From Nematopogon swammerdamellus (Eukaryota; Arthropoda; Insecta; Lepidoptera; Adelidae), in NCBI GenBank assembly GCA_946902875.1, contig OX336343.1, positions 14,195,361 through 14,259,360 on the forward strand: DNA of 64,000 nt. The letters are read 5' to 3'. How positions within the stretch are numbered: position 1 is the stretch's first letter; the number at the start of each line of letters is the position of its first letter. The notes below the pieces were generated by a model, which saw nothing but the letters and a program-made list of their open reading frames with translations, searched no databases and was not told the DNA's origin. The translations under genes and the position numbers were made by a program. Positions 1 through 11,100 of this stretch are shown here, piece after piece.

Positions 1-540
1 ACAAGTGCTACCAAAGTGCTACGGCGCCATGGCAAGTGCTACGAATGTGCTACGACACCATGGCAAGTGCTACGAATGTGCCACGACACCATGGCAAGTG
101 CTATGAATGTCCTACTACACCATGGCAAGTGCTACGAATGTGCCACGACACCATGGCAAGTGCTATGAATGTGCTACGACACCATGGCAAGTGCTACGAA
201 TGTGCCACGACACCATGGCAAGTGCTATGAATGTGCTACTACACCATAGCAAGTGCTACGACACCACGGCAAGTGCTACGGATGTGCTACGACACCGTGG
301 CAAGTACTACGAATGTGCTACGCCACCATAGCAAGTGCTGCGAGTGTGCTACGACACCATGCCAAGTGCTACGAATGTGCTATGATATCATTGTCAGTTC
401 TACGAATGTGCCACAACACCTTGACAGGTACTACGAATGTGCTACGACGCGACGCTGTGTGAGAGTATGCCACGACATCATGGAAAGTACTACAATTGTG
501 CTACGACAACATGACAAGCGCTACTAGTGTTATGACACCA
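1..540. repeat. 31-bp minisatellite array
   Basis: Tandem array with a 31-base unit. The string TGGCAAGTGCTA recurs at 61, 92, 123 and 154, which fixes the period. Units are nearly identical from about 25 to 250 and decay steadily to about 540. The array runs off the left edge, so its full length is unknown. The unit is not a multiple of three, and the open frames through it simply switch frame between units, so it is not read as protein coding. Confidence 0.93.
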
Positions 541-1131
541 ATTCAGGTACAGCTACGACTAACCAACTGCAAGGATTAGTTTTGGTTTTTGTAGCAACGA
601 TAATGGGTTTGCATCAATACATTATTTTCATTACGAGCATATAGTTTCATTCGTATAATTTTGAAACGAATTAAATATTTTTTACTGCCTCCTTCCTAGA
701 CATTTCCGTCAGCCGCTCTCGGTCACAACTCTGCAAAGACATTATTTTTTACGTGAAAACTAACGAACACTCATGACGTGAACTGCTTTTCAAGATTCAA
801 ATTCTCGGAACCGTATTCCGGAGGCCCTTGGTCAATAACTTGTTAAAAGGAAGACATATTCTTGTCAAGTTGAGTACTGATTTCATTGTACTAAAAGGTT
901 TAACCGCTCGTATTTTTGGTTAGCACTTACACATTAACACAAATTCCAAAAACGGTATTGCATTGCTTCTCGATATGATTATAGATAAATCAATGTAACG
1001 AGATGAATCAAGAGATGTATTCCAAACAGCACTACCGGTCGTGCAGCTTGGCAGTGCAGTGTGGAAGGAACGATGAAAATTAGATATTCTATATAACTGC
1101 CCTTGATTGCAATAGAGCCTCGGGTTAAATG
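541..1131. other. Unassigned AT-rich sequence
   Basis: No coding frame, RNA gene or repeat is recognised. It is ordinary AT-rich sequence between the minisatellite and the poly-T end of a SINE. Confidence 0.5.
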
Positions 1132-1380
1132 TTTTTTTTTTTTTTTTTTTTATGGAAACTGACACGGTTGGCTTACATCACCTACAACATCCGTGATGTC
1201 AGCCCATAACACCGGGTGAACTTGGTGCCACGTCAGTGCTTCCCTTCGGTCGTGCCGGCTACACTGAACTGGACGGAAAACACAAACTATTTACATAGCC
1301 GTTTCGACCGACCTTTCATTCAGTGCGGTGGTACCAACCCGGGCGGGTTAAACCCTACCGCCTAGTAATATAAGAAGGGA
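1132..1380 (-). mobile_element. SINE-A copy 1, 5'-truncated
   Basis: The element lies on the minus strand. It begins on the + strand with a 20-base T run (1132-1151, its poly-A tail), followed by the family's 3' body with markers TATGGAAACTGACACGG and CATCCGTGATGTCAGCCC. The tRNA-like head seen at 4574-4963 is missing. At about 1380 the SINE stops and family B sequence begins, sharing the string AAGAAGGGA, so the junction may be a microhomology join. It encodes no protein. Confidence 0.85.
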
Positions 1381-1470
1381 GTCATATCCCTTAGTCGCCT
1401 TTTACGACATACACGGGGAGAGATGCAGTGGGGCTATTCTTTTAAAGTACCGGCCCCACACGGTACATGT
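1381..1470 (+). mobile_element. Family B fragment
   Basis: Matches the segment at about 26960-27050 and 35060-35160: a CCCTTAGTCGCCTTTTACGA block, a GAGAGATGCAGTG block, then GGCTATTCTTT and a TACC-rich end. Family B is a dispersed element of unknown class with five copies here. Only the outer end is present in this copy. Confidence 0.75.
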
Positions 1471-4400
1471 GTATCTATCTCTTATCTTCTCTATCTAAAA
1501 TCTCTATCTCTTTTCTACAACTCCACATAATATAAAATCTAACGTCTGCCGTGTGTATGCCCGCTTATAAATCAAGAACGGCTCAACCTATTTACTTGAT
1601 ATTTTTACCTATGTCGACATAAGGTTATAGACGGTCATTATTCATATAAGGTGAGCCGGGGCCGAAAGCGAACACAGTCGGAGAAAATTCGATGATTTCC
1701 TTTTGAAATCCGTTTTGCTATTATATTGACTTTACCGCGAGCGGAGCCGCGGGCACAGCACAGTAGCTAATAAATGAGTCAGTGAGTAGAGGGCGCGCTG
1801 CTGTACAGTACACCTAGACTAATGTTGTCAAACTTATAACGTCGTCTCGTCACCGTCGCGGCGGCGGCGCGGAGGCGCGGCGACGGCGCCCGCTTCCTAT
1901 GCTAATGCACGAACTTCGCACTGCACACGAGATGGGAATTTACAAATTGACATTACATTCATGTAGATTGACAGTAATATGTGCACGAGAAATGAATAAA
2001 CTATGGCAGTATGCTAAACTCAATAATTTCGTTTTCGTTTTACTCTGAAAGTCTCGTACGTAAGTCTAATATAAAAATCTAGTTGTTGTATTTCATAAAT
2101 TCAGAGCCAGTATCAGGCTCTATGTGGTGTATTACTTTTGCTTACTGAAAATGATATTAACTTACTGTATAATGAAATATTTTCTAGTCAACATTGAACA
2201 CAATAGTTGAAGCATTGACAATGATAAATTATTGTAGTGTGTAGTGTAGGTAAAGGTTTTCCGACGGTGCGTTCCTTCACGGGAGTGACGGATACGCCCA
2301 GTATTGCCTATAACAGCTTTTCCGCAAAAGAATCACTAAAACCTAAGTCCGCCCTATCACTGGTGACCCGGTCGGCGCGGCGGGGGCGGGTACGTGACCC
2401 TGCAACCCCGCGACCCAGCCACCCCGCCGCCCCCGCCGCCGTTACGTCGTCATCCCACGTCTCCGCCTTAAGATGGCTCTCATTTCTCATCTTCGTCCGC
2501 GAGTGGACGTTTCGGCCGACACACGTTACAGCGTAACGTTACGGCACGAACCATGTGTTCGCTCTTCTTGTTGTTCTGAATAGTAAAAGGTCGACACACA
2601 GGTATTTAGTTGTTAGTTATAATATGTACAACAGGCATGCTTATACAAATTTCGAAATCGAGTATTACTTTCAACACTTACAGGTAACTGCCAACGCTTG
2701 AAATACAAACTTCCTATACAATTTTTTTTTTAAAGTGCTCCATCTATGTACATACATACATATAAACACAAATAAAATGTAACTTTATACTAAAAATTTG
2801 TCAAATTCTACCTTATGGTGAGAGAGCTCCAAGAGCACTAAAAGCATAACTGAACAGCAAATAAACAGCTCAACCTAAACCTCTAACTAGTTTTATGCCC
2901 TCTTTATTCTATTGTATTGGGGGCGCGGTCGGAAAATTCTTCTAACTTTCTATTAAAGTCTAAATTGGCCTCGAGTTACAGGCACGCAGCCGAGAGTTCT
3001 TCAACGATGACGCCGAGTACTCTTGGCTGCGACGGGGGCGGTGGCGGCGCGGCGGCGGGGCGGTGGCAGTGGAGGGGCGGCGGCGGTGCGCCGAGACGCC
3101 GCCGTCGTTGTCGTTCCCCGTACACTATGAAATTCTGTTTAATTAATTAACTTTGAGACTCCTTTCTTGTCACTAGCAAAGATTGGGGAGCGACCGCTCT
3201 ACTTATATCGTCTCCTTCTGCATAAAATGATTTCTTCATCTAGGTGCGCCCCGAGCCGACCGCGCTCTGCCCCGCCCCGCCCCGACACGCCGACAACTTT
3301 TTATCCACTCGGAAAGCGTTTGAGAATTAAATAGTTTTTCTCTCCGTGCACGACGAGGGACGGAAATTCGATCGACGCCACTAGTCGAGTTAAATTATAT
3401 ATCGAAATATTCTGAAGGGTTTGTTGTGTTCTGAAGGTCGGTATTTCGGCGACGGAGAGCGGGTCCGTCGAGCTTTCCAATAAGAAATAAATTAGGTTTG
3501 CGAGAGTTTTTCTTCGACACCGAAGAAAATGAAAATGATTACCAGGAAATAGCAATCGTCAGGAATGTGGTCCGCCGCGTCGCGCCGCGTCGCGCCGCCC
3601 CCGGCCACCAGTGCCCGCGGCGTATCTACATCGCAACGAACGTTTCAATTTAAATTTAATAAGGCAGCGCGGCGCGCCAGCCACTCGGCCTCCCTCTCAC
3701 ACTTTATTCTGTACTTTGGGACTAAATAATTTGGCTAAGTAAATTTCTTCAGAATAAAGACGTCAGCGCCGAGAAGGCTCCGACACCGGTCCGCGCGCGC
3801 GCATCGCACGCCTCGTGCCTCTATTTTTATTCTCTACTTAAATCTAATTAGGTACCTCAGACAGAAAGCATTTCTATCTATTCACTCGATGTTTCCCGAA
3901 CACTGACTACGGTCGCTATTTTTCTTAATGCGGAGCGGAGGCAGGTTCGGGGTAGCCACACACGTGATCACGAAATAATTCGATTCATTGTAAACGGATA
4001 TTCGATAATCTTGAAAGCAGACGCGCGTACGCTTCGTGTGAACTCAACAATGTAGTAGCACACAGAGGATGAATTAATTTTCCCGCCTCCGTCAAAGCTC
4101 TGTGCATAGGCAGATTACCTCCCCCGCGCCCGCCCCGCCCCGCCCCGCCGGCAACCAGACACCGAACGGACCCACAATTGGGTCGTTACATTTGATAACT
4201 AAGCGCCTATTCCTCTCTATAGAGCACTCGTAAAACGCTCGGTTATTGGAGAAGTCTGGCCCTTTAACGTCTTTTATACGAGCTTGTTGACTCGCTAAAT
4301 AAGTAGGCAGCCGCTTTATGTCCATTTTTCTAGAGAAAGAGCATGATAGAATTTGATCACATTGATCAGAAACGAAGCCGACTCTCTAACCACCTCTGAC

Positions 4401-4573
4401 GGTGGAAAACCGTTGCGGTGGTGTGGCGCTCGGGTCCCATTAGTGTATCACTTATTACCATTTTGCGTGAGGTAAATAGTGACTTGTGTTGGAACTAACT
4501 CGATAACCGTTTACGTTAGCTATTGAGATATTTTGACGGCTCAATACGTCATTTTGTCTTTCTTACTATTTTC
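1471..4573. other. Unassigned sequence with GC-rich bursts
   Basis: No gene is recognised. AT-rich sequence is interrupted by short CpG-rich blocks near 1855-1890, 2360-2450, 3020-3115, 3565-3620 and 4125-4150, often built of CGG or GGC triplets. Short open frames over these blocks come from the lack of AT-rich stop codons and have no recognisable domain. The blocks could be regulatory, but nothing in the sequence proves this. Confidence 0.5.
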
Positions 4574-4963
4574 TTTTTTTTATGGAAACTGGCACGGTTG
4601 GCTCCACCACCTACAACATCTGCGATGTCAGCCCATACCCCCTTGGTGAACTAGGTGCCATGTCAGTGCGTTCCTTCGGTCGTACCGGCTATACTGAACT
4701 AGACGGAAAACATGAACTATTTGCATAGCCGTTTGACCGACGTTTCATTGAGTGCAGTGGTAGCAACTCGGGCGGATTAAACTCTACCACCTACTAAGGT
4801 AAGAAGGGAAGGGACCTACAGGTTTAGGTGGAATCCAAACCACGGTCAGCCTCCAACGGTTGAGCGGTCACCCAAGTTCCAAGTTCTGATCACGCCAAGG
4901 TGTGCTTATGATCACGATGGACAGTCGACCCACAGCACCACTGAGCTACCGAGGCTGACAGGG
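4574..4963 (-). mobile_element. SINE-A copy 2, full length with tRNA-like head
   Basis: This is the most complete SINE-A copy. On the minus strand it starts with a tRNA-like head carrying a clear Pol III A box, TAGCTCAGTGG (+ strand 4938-4948). A box-B-like GGTTTGGATTC lies at 4831-4841. The spacing of about 97 bases is longer than in a tRNA, so the B box is less certain. The body follows and the element ends in a short poly-A (T run at 4574-4581). The head runs directly into the 46-bp minisatellite, whose units contain the first bases of the SINE. It has no coding capacity and would depend on a LINE for movement. Confidence 0.85.
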
Positions 4964-6572
4964 AATATAGGACAGGTAATGTAGAACTGAGCTATCGAGG
5001 CTGACAGGGAATATAGGACAGGTAATGTAGAACTGAGCTACCGAGGCTGACAGGGAATATAGGACAGGTAATGTAGAACTAAGTAACCGAGGCTGACAGG
5101 GAATATAGGACAGGTAATGTAGAACTGAGCTACCGAGGCTGGCAGGGAATATAGGACAGGTAATGTAGAACTGAGCTACCGAGGCTGACAGGGAATATAG
5201 GACAGGTAATGTAGAACTGAGCTATCGAGGCTGACAGGGAATATAGGACACGTAATGTAGATCTGAGCTACCGATGCTGACAGGGAATATAGGACAGGTA
5301 ATGTAGACCTGAGCTACCGATGCTGACAGGGAATATAGGACAGGTAATGTAGAACTGAGCTACTGAGGCTGACAGGGAATATAGGACAGGTAATGTAGAA
5401 CTGAGCTATCGAGGCTGACAGGGAATATAGGACAGGTAAGGTAGAACTGAGCTACCGAGGCTGACAGGGAATATAGGACAGGTAATGTAGAACTGAGCTA
5501 CCGAGGCTGACAGGGAATATAGGACAGGTAATGTAGAACTGAGCTACCGATGCTGACAGGGAATATAGGACAGGTAATGTAGAACTGAGCTACCGAGGCT
5601 GACAGGGAATATAGGACAGGTAATGTAGAACTGAGCTACTGAGGCTTACAGGGAATATAGGACAGGTAATGTAGAGCTGAGCTACCGAGGCTGACAGGGA
5701 ATATAAGACAGGTAATGTAGAACTGAGATACCGAGGCTGACAGGGAATATAGGACACGTAATGTAGAACTGAGCTACCGAGGCTGACAGGGAATATAGGA
5801 CAGGTAGTGTAGAACTGAGCTACCGAGGTTGACAGGGAATATAGGAAAGGTAATGTAGAGCTGAGCTACCGAAGCTGACAGGGAATATAGGACACGTAAT
5901 GTAGAACTGAGCTACCGAGGCTGACAGGGAATATAGGACACGTAATGTAGAACTCAGCTACCGAGGCTGACAGGGGATATAGGACACGTAATGTAGAACT
6001 GAGCTACTGAGGCTGACAGGGAATATAGGACAGGTAATGTAGAACTGAGCTACCGAGGCTGACAGGGAATATAGGACAGATAATGTAGAACTGAGCTACC
6101 GATGCTGACAGGGAATATAGGACAGGTAATGTAGAACTGAGCTACCGAGGCTGACAGGGAATATAGGACAGGTAATGTAGAACTGAGCTACCGAGGCTGA
6201 CAGGGAATATAGGAAAGGTAATGTAGAGCTGAGCTACCGAGGCTGACAGGGAATATAGGACACGTAATGTAGAACTGAGCTACCGAGGCTGACAGGGAAT
6301 ATAGGACACGTAATGTAGAACTGAGCTACTGAGGCTGACAGGGAATATAGGACACGTAATGTAGAACTGAGCTACTGAGGCTGACAGGGAATATAGGACA
6401 GGTAATGTAGAGCTGAGCTACCGAGGCTGACAGGGAATATAAGACAGGTAATGTAGAACTGAGATACCGAGGCTGACATGGGAATATAGGACACGTAATG
6501 TAGAACTGAGCTACCGAGGCTGACAGGGAATATAGGACAGGTAATGTAGAACTGAGCTACCGAAGCTGACAG
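4949..6572. repeat. 46-bp minisatellite seeded on a SINE head
   Basis: About 35 tandem units of 46 bases. The string GTAGAACTGAGCTA recurs at 4981 and 5027, fixing the period. Each unit contains GAGCTACCGAGGCTGAC, the reverse complement of the SINE-A 5' end including part of its A box, plus about 29 bases ending in GGACAGGTAATGTAGAAC. Units differ by scattered single changes (GACAGG/GACACG, TACCGAGG/TACTGAGG). The same variants recur at spaced positions, suggesting repeated block duplications. It is not a CRISPR array: there are no unique spacers and the DNA is eukaryotic. Confidence 0.95.
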
Positions 6573-6924
6573 GAAATGTTCTGTACAATAATACTTAGGC
6601 CTTCTTTGGATCTAGATAAAGTGTTTTTTCGTCGACAGAGTTAGTAAAAGAATAAATCATTTTGACGTCTTACCTAAGAAACTAAATTATTATTACAGAC
6701 ATATAGACAGTCAAATATATAGACGACAAACGAATGGATGGAATAACATTGTAGCGAGACTTGTTTTTGTAAAAATTCTATCAAACCCCAATATTTCAAC
6801 TGGAAAATACATTCGAAAATATTTATTCAAGAACTCGAAGCTCGCTTTTCATGTAACATGTTTTAATGGTATACAAATTAAGTATATAAAGATATCAATA
6901 ACTTCGTAAGAATTTACTCTATTT
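6573..6924. other. Unassigned AT-rich sequence
   Basis: About 350 bases of AT-rich sequence between the minisatellite and a family B copy. Nothing is recognised. Confidence 0.5.
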
Positions 6925-7148
6925 AAGGGATAAGGGCAAGATGCCGTACAATAGGTCGATAGGATAACCACCTCTCGTCACGCAGCAGGTGGGTCTTCGT
7001 GCCTTACTTGTTGCTTGATAGTTATGTTATCCTATTACTTTGCTATAAGTGGTGGTCGGTGTTATGCGGTAATTTACAACAGTCCTGGCAGCACAACACC
7101 GATCACTCTGCTTACCTCGATTTCGGAATACAGCGTGTGGTATGAATT
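6925..7148 (-). mobile_element. Family B copy
   Basis: The string AAGGGATAAGGGCAAGATGC at the left and GCACAACACCGATCACTC at the right align with the other family B copies in reverse orientation. The internal hairpin pair typical of the family is present but mutated: CGGTGTTATGC against GCACAACACCG. It stops about 100 bases before the LINE. Confidence 0.75.
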
Positions 7149-7259
7149 TACTCTATAGTTTATTGGAAGTGTAGCAATTTTGTTCTCAGTCTATACACAT
7201 TCGTGGTTGCAGTTTTCGTTCCCAGATATAAATTTGTTTTTTAATGTAATACAGTATGG

Positions 7260-9023
7260 GTGGATGAATCGGAGGGGCCAAAGCACATGCTCCAGTATCA
7301 ATCCAATATCACCTCCAAGAAGCTAGGTGCCATACCGGAGACGATTGCCAATCATGTGAATAAATTCTTTTCCACAATAGCCCATAGTACTACTCAAAGT
7401 CTAAAGTCTAGTAAAGAAGTATCATTAAACTACCTCAAAGCGTTTATCCCTCGGAATTCTGAATCAGCCATATTTGCACCTGTCACATACCTAGAGACTA
7501 AGAGAGTAATTAGGGACCTTAAATCTAAACATTCCCAAGATCTTTGGAGTATCTCACCTGTATTATTGAAATCTATAACAAGTGTCATCGGCCCGCTAAC
7601 AGATATTGTAAATGACTCTCTAAAAAATGGCATATTCCCAGATTCATTAAAAGTAGCCAAAGTTATACCTTTGTATAAAAAGGGATGTCATAACAATGTT
7701 GAGAACTATCGTCCCGTCTCTATATTGCCGGTTTTCAGTAAGGTCTTTGAAAAAATTTTGGAAAAACGGTTAATTAAATTCTTTATTGATAATGAACTTT
7801 TAAATTGTAAACAATTTGGATTTCGGAAAGGACTGTCAACGGGTGATGCTATAGCTTCTATGGTAAAATCAATATTAACTTCCCTAGACGACTCTCAGCA
7901 TACTTATGGCATCTTTTGTGATCTGTCCAAAGCCTTTGACTGTGTAAATCATGAAATATTACTAATGAAACTAGAACATTATGGTATAAGAGACAATGAA
8001 TTGCGTATATTCCAATCATATTTAGAAAATAGAGCTCAAATATGTGACGTCAATGGCTTAAAATCTAATGTAGAATCAATTACAATGGGTGTGCCGCAGG
8101 GTTCTATCCTGGGACCATTATTGTTTCTAACATATGTTAACGACATCTCGAGCTGTATAACAGACGATATAGAGATGGTAATGTTTGCAGACGATATCTC
8201 AGTTGTACTGAAAAACAATGATATAAGTAAACTAAGAGAATCCTTTTTAAATGTACTAGAATCTCTAAAATCATGGTTCGAATGCAACAACCTATTACTA
8301 AATGTTAACAAAACTAACATTATGCACTTTGCTCTAGGTACTCATAGACGTAATAACACTGATGCCATATTAAAAACTGCAGAAAACTTGTCATTAAACC
8401 TTGCTAATGAACTAACTTTTCTTGGGGTAATATTTGATAAAAGTTTTACTTGGAAAGCCCACATAAACTCTTTAGCTGGTAAGTTGAGTTCCGCTTGTTA
8501 TGCTATAAAAAAAATTAAAGAGCTATGCGGAACTCATGCTGCAAAGACGGTTTATCATGCCTATTTTGAGAGCATCATGTCATATGGCCTTATGTTTTGG
8601 GGAAATGCAGCAGACTCAAATAGAATATTTTTATTACAGAAGAGGGCCTTGCGGTACATCCTAAATATGAAAACTAGAGATACTTGTAGGACAGCGTTCG
8701 GGGAGATAGGAATCATGACTTTACCAAGTGCATATGTTTACCAGAACATATGCTATGCCAGAAAATACATTAATGATTCCTCTCTTAATTCCGACAATCA
8801 TAACTATGATACACGGTGTAAGAATAATGTACAACTAATAAGACATAGATTAGCTAAAACCTCAAAAAGCTTTATTTGTAATAGTGTTAGATTTTATAAT
8901 AAACTGTCTTCTAACATAAAACAATTAGATGATAATAATTTCAAACGACGGATTAAATTAATGTTAATTGAAAAGAGTTATTACACTATTAAGGATGCAT
9001 TAACTGACCGTAATTTTATCTAA
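7260..9023 (+). CDS. Non-LTR retrotransposon reverse transcriptase, 5'-truncated (Jockey/CR1-like)
   Basis: An open frame of 587 residues encodes a LINE reverse transcriptase, which copies element RNA into the chromosome by target-primed reverse transcription. Visible motifs: NYRPVSILP at about residues 149-157, FCDLSKAFD at 219-227 with catalytic Asp221, GVPQGSILGPLLF at 277-289, and FADD at 309-312 with the catalytic Asp pair. The C-terminal end has the RFYNKLSS pattern of Jockey/CR1-type elements. The first codon is GTG, and a stop lies in frame at 7242-7244. Nothing upstream resembles the apurinic endonuclease or ORF1, so the element is most likely 5'-truncated near 7245. The frame has no internal stop, so the insertion is fairly young. 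It cannot move by itself without an endonuclease. The exact clade needs a tree. Confidence 0.9.
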   Translation: MDESEGPKHMLQYQSNITSKKLGAIPETIANHVNKFFSTIAHSTTQSLKSSKEVSLNYLKAFIPRNSESAIFAPVTYLETKRVIRDLKSKHSQDLWSISPVLLKSITSVIGPLTDIVNDSLKNGIFPDSLKVAKVIPLYKKGCHNNVENYRPVSILPVFSKVFEKILEKRLIKFFIDNELLNCKQFGFRKGLSTGDAIASMVKSILTSLDDSQHTYGIFCDLSKAFDCVNHEILLMKLEHYGIRDNELRIFQSYLENRAQICDVNGLKSNVESITMGVPQGSILGPLLFLTYVNDISSCITDDIEMVMFADDISVVLKNNDISKLRESFLNVLESLKSWFECNNLLLNVNKTNIMHFALGTHRRNNTDAILKTAENLSLNLANELTFLGVIFDKSFTWKAHINSLAGKLSSACYAIKKIKELCGTHAAKTVYHAYFESIMSYGLMFWGNAADSNRIFLLQKRALRYILNMKTRDTCRTAFGEIGIMTLPSAYVYQNICYARKYINDSSLNSDNHNYDTRCKNNVQLIRHRLAKTSKSFICNSVRFYNKLSSNIKQLDDNNFKRRIKLMLIEKSYYTIKDALTDRNFI

Positions 9024-9486
9024 GAGTTTGACTACTGTTTTTTCCACTAACAAACTTTGACAATTTGACATTTGGATACACTTTGTATCATAAATTTTTT
9101 TTTTTTTTATATGACTTATTACATCTCTTTGTAATAAATGTAAACTAATTTTTATTTATTTTTTGACTTGATATAATATGAAGTATCAAAATCGACGATG
9201 GCACTATACACCAGATATAGGTAATTTAAATAGGCAGTGTGGTCAAATTCTTCAGTATTCATGTTTATGCTGTAAATATTAATGCTCCTGTGAGCGGTAG
9301 TATGGGTTAATTATTTGTAAGTTACTATAATATAATACTTATAAGGTACTAACAAAACATTGTGACTTGCGAAGTTTGTTTGTCAGTTCTTCTTCGCATT
9401 GAATTTAGAACTGGCGGAATTTTCGACATGTCCAAGCGTAGGTTACCTACCTATGGATGAAATTATACAATAAACAATAAACAATA
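9024..9486 (+). other. Probable LINE 3' UTR, then unassigned sequence
   Basis: AT-rich sequence after the reverse transcriptase stop, with a T run at about 9099-9108 and TTGTAATAAATG near 9130. The 3' end of the LINE cannot be placed because no clean poly-A or target duplication is visible. The rest, to 9486, is unassigned. Confidence 0.4.
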
Positions 9487-9785
9487 AACTCCCCTGGATT
9501 GCTGGCTATACTGGACAAGAGGAGAACATAACCGAGGTTGCTATGCGGCCATCTTACAATCATTACGGTGGTAACAACCCAGTCGGCTACAAATTGAGCT
9601 TACCACCTAGTAAGGGACAAGGGAAGAGACCTACAGTTCTACATCGGTTCCGAACGGTGAAGCAGCAGGTATGCACGTAAATTTTTTCGTCAGAAAAAAT
9701 ACTTATTGGTACCCCCGACCGGATTCGAACCTCGGACCTCTCGCATGAGAAACCGATGCCCAAATCACTCTGCCACCCGCACATT
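9487..9785 (-). mobile_element. SINE-C: second SINE with a different tRNA head
   Basis: On the minus strand the element starts with a tRNA-like head: A box TGGCAGAGTGA (+ strand 9765-9775) and a perfect B box GGTTCGAATCC (9721-9731), spaced as in a tRNA. The head looks more Leu-like than that of SINE-A. The body shares about 70 bases with SINE-A, including the stretches around ACCACCTAGTAAGG and GAGACCTACAG (9600-9635). A degraded relative lies at 26035-26160. The source tRNA is not certain. Confidence 0.75.
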
Positions 9786-10650
9786 TCAGAGAAAATAGTC
9801 GCTTCAAAGAGCTAAAACTTTAAGCCGTCACGGTTATGAGGACTAGGACATTTGAAAAGATCCACGCGACGAATTTTAACGAAAGATCTGAATTTCAGAA
9901 TAGAACGATTTCGAAAGATCGGACTCCTCGATTTTGCGGAGTAGGTTGCGAACTACGATTCCAATGGGCAAATGGACGCGTTCAAAAATAATTTCTTCTC
10001 TACTATTATAAAAATACAGTCAGTATGGCTGTCTGTTACGGATAAACTCGAAAACGACTGAAGCTATTTACATGCAACAGAAATAGTGTTGTGTGCATTA
10101 GTTTTTCTATGCTTATATTTAATTAAGATGCAAGAGTACTATGGAAGAATACCTATGATTAAACAATATTAGTTACCTTGGTATTTAAAATAATGTTCAA
10201 TACCTAAAAAGCTGTATGTATCTTATTGGTATTTTACACATGAAACCTAACGTAACGCCTGTTTCTGAATGGGTAAGCAGAGAACGAACTGCGTGTGCGA
10301 CGGTATTTTATTTAATTAGATATACGTAAGTAAAAGTTCAATATTCCGACCTTACCTTTAAATTAAATTAGCTACGTCTAAGGGTGAAATAGAGCCTAGT
10401 TTCAATGTTTACCCGGCCCTGCCTCTGCAGGATTCTTTTCCTCTCCCACTAAGCCCCCCCGCGGCCGGCGCGCCCGCCCCCGCGACCCCTATAAGTCTTG
10501 ACACATCGATAACACGTGGCGAGGGCGAGTGCTATCGACGTGTCAAGAAGCAGGGAACAAGGTAACGGTGATTTTTCCCCGGCAACGATTTGGTAATAGA
10601 AGCTCACGAACTGTATACACGAACCTCGCAGAATAGCGTAGCGGTAACTG
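9786..10650. other. Mostly unassigned; trace of family H; GC-rich block
   Basis: At 10235-10290 a degraded match to family H (compare 21047-21150) is visible: CGCCTGTTTC followed by GGTAAGCAGAGA. A CpG-rich block lies at 10440-10490. No gene is seen in the rest. Confidence 0.4.
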
Positions 10651-10710
10651 TGCGACAGGGACGACGCACTACACTACAACCGAATTGTGTCTTTCTAAAG
10701 CTCGTGTTCA
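10651..10710. mobile_element. MITE-G, right half only
   Basis: Matches the right arm of the complete palindromic MITE at 20911-21046: GCGACAGGGACGACGC, then ACAACCGA and GTCTTTCTAAAGCT. The left arm is missing. It abuts the poly-T end of the next LINE fragment. Confidence 0.65.
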
Positions 10711-11100
10711 TTTTTTTTTTATAGAAAGCGCAACATTTGTCGCCGAGCCACCCATATGGTGTTTAACGACGCCCATGGGCATGCGGTCGTACGCGGGGGT
10801 TGCGAATGTCATGCCGGCCTGACAGATGCCTATTCACGCCTCTCTTGAATATTGAATTTTAACACGCCTCTCTTGAAGGACCCGAGACTATACTTGGGGG
10901 AAAATATGTGGGCAGGGAGAGCGTTCCAGAGTTTACCAGTTCTGTTGAGGAAAGATCTGCAGAACCGATTGGTACGCATCCGAGGTAAGTCCAGCGTGTA
11001 GGGATGCAATCCCTGCCCAGTGCGTGTTGTGCGGAGGTGGAAAGGGGACGGCGTGATCGCGTCAAACTAGTTCCTCCGAGCATTTAATGCCGGTTACTGT
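10711..11100 (-). mobile_element. Non-LTR retrotransposon 3' end with poly-A
   Basis: A minus-strand LINE tail. The + strand T run at 10711-10720 is its poly-A. A 3' UTR of about 100 bases follows, then the C-terminal coding end described separately. The 15 bases CACGCCTCTCTTGAA occur twice (10835-10849 and 10863-10877), a small tandem duplication near the stop codon. The 5' end lies near 11100, so the copy is heavily 5'-truncated. Confidence 0.75.
10830..11063 (-). pseudogene. LINE reverse transcriptase C-terminus (Jockey-like), truncated
   Basis: About 77 residues read open on the minus strand with no ATG. The pattern is DAITPSPFHLRTTR, then LHPYTLDLPRMRTNRF, SFLNRTGKLWNALP and SLGSFKRGV. 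The R-T-x-R-F ... W-N-x-L-P ... F-K-R-x-V layout is typical of the C-terminal region of insect Jockey-like non-LTR polymerases. A stop TAG just upstream looks like a one-base insertion in an EELFD stretch. No reverse transcriptase catalytic motif remains, so it is a dead fragment. Confidence 0.8.

Noticed and set aside
1..540. Cys/His-rich overlapping frames in the first 540 bases as a repetitive protein
   Set aside because: The 31-base period shifts frame in every unit, so the frames are by-products of the minisatellite.
2664..2692. + strand CTTACAG followed by GTAACT as a recursive site
   Set aside because: The pyrimidine tract is interrupted by purines and GTAACT is a weak donor.
4949..6572. 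Regular repeat array resembling a CRISPR locus
   Set aside because: Units are tandem with no unique spacers, contain a SINE end, and the DNA is eukaryotic.
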